The translations under genes were made by a program, and so were the position numbers. From positions 3,906-23,249 of the forward strand of contig DKAS01000198.1 of assembly GCA_002448875.1 (NCBI GenBank): a stretch of DNA of 19,344 nucleotides, read 5' to 3'. Positions 8,878 to 14,842 of this stretch are shown piece after piece (position 1 is the stretch's first letter; the number at the start of each line of letters is the position of its first letter). Source of the stretch: Proteobacteria bacterium UBA6920. Lineage in GTDB: Bacteria; Pseudomonadota; Gammaproteobacteria; SG8-11. Below the pieces are notes generated by a model that was not told where the DNA came from, ran no database searches, and worked only from the letters and a program-made list of their open reading frames with translations.

Positions 8878-8943
8878 CCCCTTCTATTTTTTCTAGCAAA
8901 CTCGTCAATATCGCCGTTGTTCGACGGTGTTAACTATTGCAAA

Positions 8944-8960
8944 ATTCAATTCTTAACATA
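8944..8960 (-). promoter_or_regulatory. 17-base GTTAAG motif shared by both lipoprotein promoters
   Basis: Read on the minus strand this is TATGTTAAGAATTGAAT. The sequence upstream of lipoprotein A at 4509-4525 is TATGTTAAGTATTGATT, so 15 of 17 bases agree, and both differences are A/T swaps. The site is 215 bases or more upstream of the lipoprotein B start. Orientation is opposite in the two promoters. The dyad arms that surround the motif at lipoprotein A are not kept here. Best read as a common regulator site. Confidence 0.45.
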
Positions 8961-9174
8961 TCTTCAGAATAACTCTTCCTGAAACAGAAATTTCACTCTT
9001 TTTTCCTATTTCCTGTGCTCCGCCCAGCCACCGAATAGCGATATATTTCTTATTTAAATCAATGCTTTTTTATTCTGTGACTGGGGCACGCATAAACAGT
9101 GATCACAACCTCAGATAATCAAATAAGAAACTGCGAAAGTAACCGGAGACATGGTGTGATGGGACCAGTTTCTG

Positions 9175-10911
9175 ATGATTATTTTACATTTTCGTAAATT
9201 TAAGCTGATTTTAATATTATTGCTCTGTAGTTCGCTTTCCCTGCAAGGCTGCTTCGGACCCGACGAGATCAAGAATGTCGCCCAGACCCAAGGCGAGGAA
9301 AATAACGCGAACAATAATATAGACGCTACCGACTCTTCGACAAACACTGCGGTCAGCGCGTCGCGCAGTCATGAAGGAGAAATCGGCAACGGCTTGATAT
9401 TCGGTGCCATGGTAGATTACCTGCGCGGCGACAGCTCGGTCGCAGGATCGAGCGACCGCAATGAGCTTGCTTCCTATAAAGTGACCATAAGCGGCAGTGA
9501 ATCCTATCCCCTGGTGGCGCAGGCCAAGGGCGGCATGGAGAAAACGGGCGGCAAACCCCAATCTCTGACCTACTACGCACCGGTGGTCAGTCCAGACAAT
9601 CATGTCATCGATATCAATGCCTACACCACGCTTATCTATTACCTGGCGATCGACCTGCCGGGGGGGCTTTCCGTGGCCAATGTCAACACCGGCAAATCGC
9701 TGGTGATGAACAATTTAGGACTGGGCCTGGACGTCATTGAGAATTACGACCCCCTCAGCACCTCCGTCAACGACAGTAACGCGGCAAATATGGTTCTGGC
9801 GAATTTTCTCCTGACCGAGATCTTCACCCGGGCGGCTGCGGACTACCAGTCCATCAAAGGATCGCTCACCCCAAACGAGTTCGCGCAGCGCCTTGCGGTC
9901 ACGATGATCGATGGCGGCAAATCCGATCCCTACCTGGCAGCGTTGTGGAAATTGACATCCGCCGAGGTGATACTGCAGTTGTTTGCCGGCACCCTGACCG
10001 TTGACGGCAGCGATATCGGCACGCGCGTTGATTCGGCTATCGACAGCATCCTGCCGCAAAGCAATGTGCGATTCACCGACATCATCGTCGGCCAAAGCCT
10101 GCTACAATCCGCCAGTGGTGGCGTCACTGTCGCCGCCAACCTGCAGAACAGTGACGACCTGCATTTGCTGGCCTCGGAGCTGGCCGCGCTCCCCACGGGC
10201 GGCCCGCTGACCCAATACGCATCAGATACTTATACTGTCGCCGCCAACGGTGTGGCATCGCTGGGCGCGGCTATCAATTCGTATACCCCAGAGCAGTCCC
10301 TGGCAGCCATTTCGCCTGCGCCTGCCGGTGGCAACAATCCGCCACCGCAGGGTGGACAAACGCCCCCCCCGACGGGCGCGCCGATGAAAGCATATGATGA
10401 CACGATTACTGTCAATGCCGGAGCGTCGCTGGCCATAGACGTCCTGGCCAACGACAGCATCAGTACGCAGGATCCGGTAACAGTAGCGGTTCTCCAGATC
10501 CCACAGAATGGTACCGCCACGGCAGGCGCGGACAACAAGATCGTTTACAGCAACAGTGCGACGGCCCCGACCAGCGATTCGTTTATCTACCAGATAAGCG
10601 ATCAGCAGGGAAATTCCGCGACCGCCAGCGTAAAAATAACAATATTGTGTCCGAACTGCGCCCCACTGGGTCGTAAAATCAAACTGTCCTGGACCAACAG
10701 CGAAAACTTCATCGATGGTTACATCGTCCGTTGGGGAAAATCCGCCGCCTCGATAAGCCAGACGGCGGGTGATACTTCATCGACATACCTGAACCTGGAC
10801 CTGGGCAGCGATCTACTGCTGGCCGCCGGTGACACCGCATGCTTTCAGGTTTCGTCGTATAACTACTTCGGTGAATCACCGCCATCTGCAGCGGTGTGCA
10901 TGGTGTATTGA
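9175..10911 (+). CDS. Lipoprotein B: paralogue of lipoprotein A without the F5/8C domain
   Basis: A predicted outer-surface lipoprotein of 578 residues. The signal peptide is basic then strongly hydrophobic (FKLILILLLCSSLSLQGC), with acylated Cys26. It shares lipoprotein A's architecture. SHEGEIGNGLIFGA matches SHKGSVGDGPIKGA, VIDINAYTTL matches VVNINPFTTF, and LANDSI is common to both Ig-like domains. The Fn3-like C-terminus keeps all four cysteines (492, 495, 556, 575). Where A has a discoidin domain, B has only a short proline-rich linker (about residues 380-402, containing NNPPPQGGQTPPPTG). A weak GGGA lies about ten bases before the ATG, and an in-frame ATG at 9151 is cut off by a stop. 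The CDS holds G and C homopolymers of seven and eight bases. Surface glycan binding or anchoring is inferred; no named family is recognised. Confidence 0.87.
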   Translation: MIILHFRKFKLILILLLCSSLSLQGCFGPDEIKNVAQTQGEENNANNNIDATDSSTNTAVSASRSHEGEIGNGLIFGAMVDYLRGDSSVAGSSDRNELASYKVTISGSESYPLVAQAKGGMEKTGGKPQSLTYYAPVVSPDNHVIDINAYTTLIYYLAIDLPGGLSVANVNTGKSLVMNNLGLGLDVIENYDPLSTSVNDSNAANMVLANFLLTEIFTRAAADYQSIKGSLTPNEFAQRLAVTMIDGGKSDPYLAALWKLTSAEVILQLFAGTLTVDGSDIGTRVDSAIDSILPQSNVRFTDIIVGQSLLQSASGGVTVAANLQNSDDLHLLASELAALPTGGPLTQYASDTYTVAANGVASLGAAINSYTPEQSLAAISPAPAGGNNPPPQGGQTPPPTGAPMKAYDDTITVNAGASLAIDVLANDSISTQDPVTVAVLQIPQNGTATAGADNKIVYSNSATAPTSDSFIYQISDQQGNSATASVKITILCPNCAPLGRKIKLSWTNSENFIDGYIVRWGKSAASISQTAGDTSSTYLNLDLGSDLLLAAGDTACFQVSSYNYFGESPPSAAVCMVY

Positions 10912-10925
10912 TAATTGTCCGACTG

Positions 10926-10952
10926 CGGCGACCGGACGGTAGACCGGCGCCG
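10926..10952 (+). terminator. GC-rich stem-loop after lipoprotein B
   Basis: CGGCG-A-CCGG (10926-10935) pairs with CCGGCGCCG (10944-10952) to give a nine-pair stem with one bulged A and an eight-base loop. It begins 14 bases after the stop codon. No T-run follows, so it may stabilise the 3' end or act as a weak terminator rather than a classical intrinsic one. Confidence 0.4.
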
Positions 10953-11207
10953 TAGTGACGACGATCGCCCGACATCGGCCGCAGATTCGGCGCAGCCGCA
11001 CCGCCGCCCACGAAACTCCATTAGGATAAACCTGCCGTCAGGGCACGCGCGGCGCCGCCCCCTTCATACTGGCGCTCAACATTCTGCATTGGTCACCCCT
11101 TATAAAGCATTGACAGAAAACCAGGCTTACAACGGTCAAGCCGGACAGGCCGCATTTAAACCGTGTATCCACTAATACCTTGAACCTCCCCCCCCGCGCT
11201 GTGCTAT

Positions 11208-11232
11208 CCTTCCCGGGTATGAAGGCTTTTTT
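11208..11232 (+). terminator. Candidate intrinsic terminator upstream of sulfotransferase 2
   Basis: CCTTC (11208-11212) pairs with GAAGG (11221-11225) across an eight-base loop and is followed by C and six T. The stem is short, which lowers confidence. If active, it would end transcripts from lipoprotein B and leave the sulfotransferase gene dependent on a promoter between about 11233 and 11420. Confidence 0.4.
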
Positions 11233-11361
11233 CTTACGCAATTGTGGTCTTCATCACGACTGATCGTGCTTAATTCAGATTTAACCGACCCAGGTATTTT
11301 CGAAGAAGCATTGTTTATTTGCGAAACGTTTGTTGGCGATTCGGCAACCCAACCGTATCGC

Positions 11362-11377
11362 CGGCACCGTGACTGCC
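11362..11377 (+). promoter_or_regulatory. Weak -24/-12-like element before sulfotransferase 2
   Basis: CGGCACCGTGACTGCC has GG at 11363-11364 and GC at 11375-11376 with the required 10-base gap, and keeps GGCAC and TGC. It differs from the RpoN consensus at the first T, the G after GGCAC, one T of TTGC and the last base. The predicted start of transcription would be about 11388, some 40 bases before the ATG. In GC-rich sequence such matches occur by chance, so this is tentative. Confidence 0.25.
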
Positions 11378-11430
11378 GAGATCCCGCCTGGTGGCATTCA
11401 GTTCTTATTTGTAAATTGTTAAGGCGGCGT

Positions 11431-12285
11431 ATGATACAGCCCAATTTCCTGATTATCGGTGACTTAAAAGCGGGTACAACGTCCATGCATTCCTACTTGG
11501 CGCAGCATCCCGAGATATTCATGCCGGTACTGAAGGAGCTGCGGTTTTTCGCATATGACGCTGAAAATCCCTATCATGCCAAATCCAGAGCCTACAGGGT
11601 ACGAAGCTATGACGAATATCTGGATTATTTTACCGCTGCCGCCAATAAAACCGCGATTGGCGAAGTCTCACCCAATTACTTGCGTAGTCCGTGCGCCGCG
11701 CAGAACATCAAACTGAAGCTCCCCCACGTCAAACTGATTGTCTGCCTGCGGAATCCCGCCGACATGCTGTATTCGCTCTACATGATGCATGTGCGCTCTG
11801 GAGAAACAAAGAAGCCCCTGGAACAGCAATTTTTTGGCCATGATGCAACCTGGATCAAGGGGTATGCTTACTGGAATGATTTGAAACGCTATTACGATCG
11901 TTTCGATCGCGATCAAATCAAAGTGATCGTCTTCGACGATCTGGTGGGTAAGACTCTGGATACTGTAGGAGCGATTTTCCGTCATATTGGCGTTGACCCA
12001 AGTTTTGTTCCGGATCTGGCCATTAAAAACCGCGGCGTTATGCCAAAAAATCTGCTTTTTTACAGGTTTTCCTCCAGCTTGGCCCGCCGTCTGAATAAAA
12101 CACTGTCCAGCGTGCCTGCGCTAGAGAAACGTTGGCAAGATGTCAAAGAACTTGTTAAAGGCCGTTACCAGCCCATTGCCAAGCTGGATCCGCTAGTTAG
12201 ACGGAAGATTCTGGAAATCGCCGCGGATGACATTGTAAGAACTCAGGAGCTAGCACAAGTGGATTTGACGCGATGGTTGCCCTGA
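11431..12285 (+). CDS. PAPS-dependent sulfotransferase (284 aa)
   Basis: This belongs to the sulfotransferase domain family and probably transfers sulfate from PAPS to a carbohydrate hydroxyl. The PAPS 5'-phosphosulfate loop is GDLKAGTTS (residues 10-18), directly after the first strand PNFLII. HPEIFMPVLKELRFF (26-40) is typical of carbohydrate (heparan-like) sulfotransferases. The 3'-phosphate segment is LIVCLRNPADMLYSLYM (102-118). I chose the ATG at 11431 because the loop should lie near the N-terminus and because AAGG sits six bases upstream; a longer open frame from 11242 adds unrelated sequence. No signal peptide is seen, so it is cytosolic. It stands alone, convergent with the beta-helix gene. 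It shares only the PAPS motifs with the other two sulfotransferases here, so its site of action is probably different. Confidence 0.9.
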   Translation: MIQPNFLIIGDLKAGTTSMHSYLAQHPEIFMPVLKELRFFAYDAENPYHAKSRAYRVRSYDEYLDYFTAAANKTAIGEVSPNYLRSPCAAQNIKLKLPHVKLIVCLRNPADMLYSLYMMHVRSGETKKPLEQQFFGHDATWIKGYAYWNDLKRYYDRFDRDQIKVIVFDDLVGKTLDTVGAIFRHIGVDPSFVPDLAIKNRGVMPKNLLFYRFSSSLARRLNKTLSSVPALEKRWQDVKELVKGRYQPIAKLDPLVRRKILEIAADDIVRTQELAQVDLTRWLP

Positions 12286-12384
12286 TTTGAAATGCTGCTG
12301 CCCCCCTACCTCTAGCGTATAAGTCAGCAAGCAACGAACCCCACGCAGACCCATGGGTATCAGACAAAGTAGGTTATCCCATGC

Positions 12385-12480
12385 ACGGGAAACTAAAATC
12401 TCCCGTTTAGCAGTCACGCGCTGGATGATAGCCCCACCGGAGGCGGGACTGATCTCCCGTGATAGCACCACTCCAGCGCG
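12385..12480. terminator. Nested inverted repeats between convergent genes
   Basis: ACGGGA (12385-12390) pairs with TCCCGT (12401-12406). Just beyond it an outer nine-base perfect dyad, CGCGCTGGA (12417-12425) with TCCAGCGCG (12472-12480), encloses an inner hairpin CGGGA (12444-12448) with TCCCG (12455-12459). The two CGGGA/TCCCG stems share arm sequence. TGATAGCNCCAC is also repeated directly within the outer dyad. Located between convergent stops (12285 and 12486), it may be a bidirectional terminator or a small palindromic repeat element. Confidence 0.45.
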
Positions 12481-12485
12481 AATCG

Positions 12486-14339
12486 TCACTGATTGCTGAC
12501 ACCCAGTGCGCCCGGCGGGAAAGCTGGCCGCATTGGAAATTTTTCGCTGTCTCCATATTCAATGGCACCGATATCAGGCTTGCTGCCACTGAAGGGCGGG
12601 GAAACGCCGTCGCCGGCATTCCAGGTCAGGGACTTTTTGATCGTAATTTCATTGGTGTCATAGTTGATGGCGCTGATGACTACCGGGGCATTATTGCCGA
12701 TCTTAATCGTATCCCCGGAAGTTACCCCATAGCCGTCGAAAAAGTAGTGCGCATCGCCCACCTTAACCTTGGTTCCGCTCCCAGCCGCGACTGTAGTGGT
12801 CAGATAAGCGCCCGCGTCAACTACCGCCGAGTTCTGATTGGCTATTTTAAAGTCATAATTTACGTGTATGCCTTCCGGATCGGTGCCTTTGACCAGTACC
12901 GGCGCAGCTTCGAAAGACCCTTTTTCCTTACCAGTTACATTTGGCATGCCGGCAAGACGCGCCTTCCAATCAGCGAAATTCAATGTATCGTAGACTCCAG
13001 GAGAGCTCTGGATGACAAACTTGGGAGTGGTCGTGGAATCCTTGACATACATGTTAGCGCGAAGGTCGACTTCTGTGCTCTCTAGGATTCTCAATTCCGT
13101 CACCAGTTGCGCTCCACTTATCTGTTGGCCGATGATGTTATTAACGATGGCGGCACGAGTTACGGTCGCATTGCGGGTCTTAATTGCGCCGAACCCCCCA
13201 TCCTTTACTATGTCATAGGTACTGTTTGGTCCGGTATAGTCGCGTCGGTTGTCGAGAATGGTATTGTTATAAACTTTCCAACCGTTTTCCAGCACCATGC
13301 CGTTGTTGTTATCGTAGATAACATTGAAACGGATGATTACATCCTTGGTCTCCGTACCAGAGCCGTGCGTAATCGCCCCCCCCCCGGCCAGCCGGTCGTT
13401 CTTGTTGTCGCCCAGGAATCCGTCATTATTACCGGTATTGCCGTAAATAATGTTGTTTTCCACGACCACATCGGCAGCACCTTTGAGGTCCACGGCATTC
13501 TCTGCATTGTTGAAAAGAACGTTGTTGCGAATAATAATTCCTCGATTGTCCGTCGATACTGCCCATTCCGCCGCCGGCAGTCCGAAATCTGGATTTGTCT
13601 GCACACCGTCACCCGTCAAACTCTCACCGAATATATTGCCTTCAATCAGGGTTCCCGCGATGGCCTGCTGGCTGGAATCCACGCGCACCCCTTCCCCCAC
13701 ATTCGCCAGCGTGACATTGTTGCGAATAACCGTGCGCAACGAACCCGTAGCCACCTTGATCGCAATAAATGAAAGTCCTTTGATGAAATTCTTTTCCAAC
13801 AGGGTATCCTTGGACTTGCCGATCACTATGCCCAATTCCCGGACGCCGGCGTTCTTCTCACTGATCGCGTCCTTGGAATTAACGATACGGCAACCCAGCA
13901 CTTGCGTGCCCGTCGCGCCGGAGATTGAAACATCGGGAAGATTAGTACTCCAATCGCCTACCGGATCGACAAGTTTTATATTCAGATTTTCAATGGTTAC
14001 ATAGTCGACCGAGATAGTAACCGCCGGCTGATTGTTGGCAGACCCGGTGATTGTGGCCTTTTCTCCAGGAAAGCTCTTTATGGTGATACGCGCAGTCGCG
14101 CTACCGGAAACCTGTGGTTGCAAATTTTCCTTGTAGACTCCTTCGCGGATATAGACCGTATCCCCTGCCTTGACCGCCTGGTTCAGTTTACCCAGGGTCA
14201 GCCATGGCGCGCCTATGGAACCATCATTGCTGTCTTTTCCATTCTTCGCGACGTATCGATCCGCAGCCCCTGCTTGGCCACCCCAGGTGATCAGTAAAAG
14301 AGACAGGCTTGCCGCGAATGCAGAATTATGCAATTTCAT
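12486..14339 (-). CDS. Secreted right-handed parallel beta-helix protein (617 aa)
   Basis: An exported protein with a DUF1565-like start, as in polysaccharide lyases and epimerases of the beta-helix fold. A signal peptide (residues 1 to about 25) ends near GQAGA. Next come RYVAKNGKDSNDGS, PWLTLGKLNQAVKAGDTVYI and repeated N-N-x-I/V-type helix rungs (IRNNV, VENNIIYGN, IRFNVIYDNN). The C-terminal part includes FADWKARLAG, FKIANQNSAVVDAG and KPDIGAIEYG, typical of these proteins. It may cleave or epimerise an acidic polysaccharide in the periplasm or outside; catalytic residues cannot be assigned. I prefer the ATG at 14337-14339 because GGTGGAG lies six bases upstream and the signal peptide begins there; an in-frame upstream start at 14372 lacks this. 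A run of ten G lies near residue 319. Confidence 0.85.
   Translation of the reverse strand: MKLHNSAFAASLSLLLITWGGQAGAADRYVAKNGKDSNDGSIGAPWLTLGKLNQAVKAGDTVYIREGVYKENLQPQVSGSATARITIKSFPGEKATITGSANNQPAVTISVDYVTIENLNIKLVDPVGDWSTNLPDVSISGATGTQVLGCRIVNSKDAISEKNAGVRELGIVIGKSKDTLLEKNFIKGLSFIAIKVATGSLRTVIRNNVTLANVGEGVRVDSSQQAIAGTLIEGNIFGESLTGDGVQTNPDFGLPAAEWAVSTDNRGIIIRNNVLFNNAENAVDLKGAADVVVENNIIYGNTGNNDGFLGDNKNDRLAGGGAITHGSGTETKDVIIRFNVIYDNNNGMVLENGWKVYNNTILDNRRDYTGPNSTYDIVKDGGFGAIKTRNATVTRAAIVNNIIGQQISGAQLVTELRILESTEVDLRANMYVKDSTTTPKFVIQSSPGVYDTLNFADWKARLAGMPNVTGKEKGSFEAAPVLVKGTDPEGIHVNYDFKIANQNSAVVDAGAYLTTTVAAGSGTKVKVGDAHYFFDGYGVTSGDTIKIGNNAPVVISAINYDTNEITIKKSLTWNAGDGVSPPFSGSKPDIGAIEYGDSEKFPMRPAFPPGALGVSNQ
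13376..13385 (-). repeat. G10 homopolymer inside the beta-helix gene
   Basis: Ten consecutive C on the plus strand (G on the coding strand) encode the glycines of LAGGGAITHG in the beta-helix protein. Homopolymers of this length are prone to slipped-strand mispairing. A one-base change would truncate or frameshift the protein in mid-sequence. This could be a phase-variable tract, or a place where the assembly deserves checking. Confidence 0.6.
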
Positions 14340-14515
14340 TAAGAACTCCACCCAAACGCTGAATTGAAACATAATAACAGCGGCGCCTTAGAATTCACTG
14401 TGATAAGCGCCCCAAAATCCTAATTGAAATAACTAATTTTGTCATAATATTCAATAGTTAATTCAAGCTTATTAGACAGAATCTCCCTTGCACCCATCGT
14501 ACAATAAGCATGCCC

Positions 14516-14544
14516 ACTTAACTACTACTTAACCATGACTTAAC
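14516..14544 (-). promoter_or_regulatory. Three 7-base direct repeats on an 11-base period
   Basis: ACTTAAC occurs at 14516-14522, 14527-14533 and 14538-14544, separated by 4-base spacers. Read toward the beta-helix gene this is GTTAAGT three times. Seven-base direct repeats with 4-base spacers are the known layout of OmpR/PhoB-family response regulator sites, which place subunits on one face of the helix. The repeats lie about 177 bases upstream of the beta-helix start. The same GTTAAG core appears upstream of both lipoprotein genes. Confidence 0.55.
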
Positions 14545-14784
14545 TACATGATTAGGGACGAAAAGCCCACCGGCCTCAGGTCAGGAGCGGTTCGCAGACA
14601 CAAACGGAGAAAAAGGAGACATTCGCTCCCAGGTAAATTGAAGATCTGTAGTGCAACTAGAATTCTTCTCGAAATACCGGGCCAAACAATTTTACATAAC
14701 CTTTTGCATTTAATAATAATGGTATATGGAGAAGCATAAACGGTACTTCCCAAACGACGGCAAACGATCTTTCCCCTACCGGCG

Positions 14785-14807
14785 CCCGGGAGGCCCCTGT
14801 TCCCGGG
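14785..14807 (-). terminator. GC-rich hairpin downstream of the heparinase-like gene
   Basis: CCCGGGA (14785-14791) and TCCCGGG (14801-14807) form a perfect seven-pair stem with a nine-base loop. It lies 35 bases past the stop codon of the minus-strand operon. No T-run follows on the minus strand, so it is a weak or Rho-assisted terminator, or an mRNA-protecting hairpin. Confidence 0.4.
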
Positions 14808-14842
14808 TCAGGGAACCGCTTCGACATGAATCACAGACACGC

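Larger units (their letters stand above)
8130..9174. other. Long intergenic region without a supported gene
   Basis: I find no coding sequence here that I would defend in about 1,045 bases. Open frames exist (8126-8419 minus, 8496-8717 minus, 8567-8809 plus), but they overlap each other, have odd composition and lack recognisable domains. The right half turns AT-rich and carries an inverted repeat at 8851-8877, a GTTAAG-type 17-base motif at 8944-8960 shared with the other lipoprotein gene, and the 8-base palindrome GTGATCAC at 9099-9106. I found no convincing -35/-10 or -24/-12 promoter for lipoprotein B. Confidence 0.6.
10912..11430. other. Intergenic region with hairpins before sulfotransferase 2
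   Basis: This gap of 519 bases between two plus-strand genes holds no gene I can support. It contains a GC-rich hairpin just after the lipoprotein B stop, a run of eight C (11188-11195), a hairpin followed by six T (11208-11232) and a weak -24/-12-like match. The reading frame of the next gene stays open back to 11242. That extension has no family-like sequence, so I treat it as untranslated. Confidence 0.5.
14340..14842. other. AT-rich intergenic region upstream of the beta-helix gene
   Basis: About 500 bases between two minus-strand genes. No gene is supported; the short open frames at 14544-14753 overlap each other and look unrelated to any family. The region carries a GC-rich hairpin near the end of the heparinase-like gene, three 11-base-phased repeats at 14516-14544 and an AT-rich stretch (14380-14475) that probably contains the beta-helix promoter. 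I could not fix a -35/-10 pair. Confidence 0.6.

Noticed and set aside
9081..9165. Possible c-di-GMP (GEMM) riboswitch before lipoprotein B, suggested by GGCACGC and TGCGAAAGTAACCGG
   Set aside because: The conserved core boxes (GCAAACC, GGGACGCAAAGC and the closing helix) are absent in the right order, so the resemblance is only partial.
11110..11140. TTGACA as a -35 box before sulfotransferase 2
   Set aside because: No TATAAT-like -10 lies 15 to 19 bases downstream, and a candidate terminator stands between it and the gene.
11242..11430. N-terminal extension of sulfotransferase 2
   Set aside because: The extra 63 residues have no family similarity, and the PAPS loop is at its normal distance from the ATG at 11431, which also has an AAGG site.
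14500..14516. Sigma-54-like element on the minus strand before the beta-helix gene (TGGGCATGCTTATTGTA)
   Set aside because: It reads GG-N10-GT, so the near-invariant GC of the -12 element is missing, and it overlaps the iterons.
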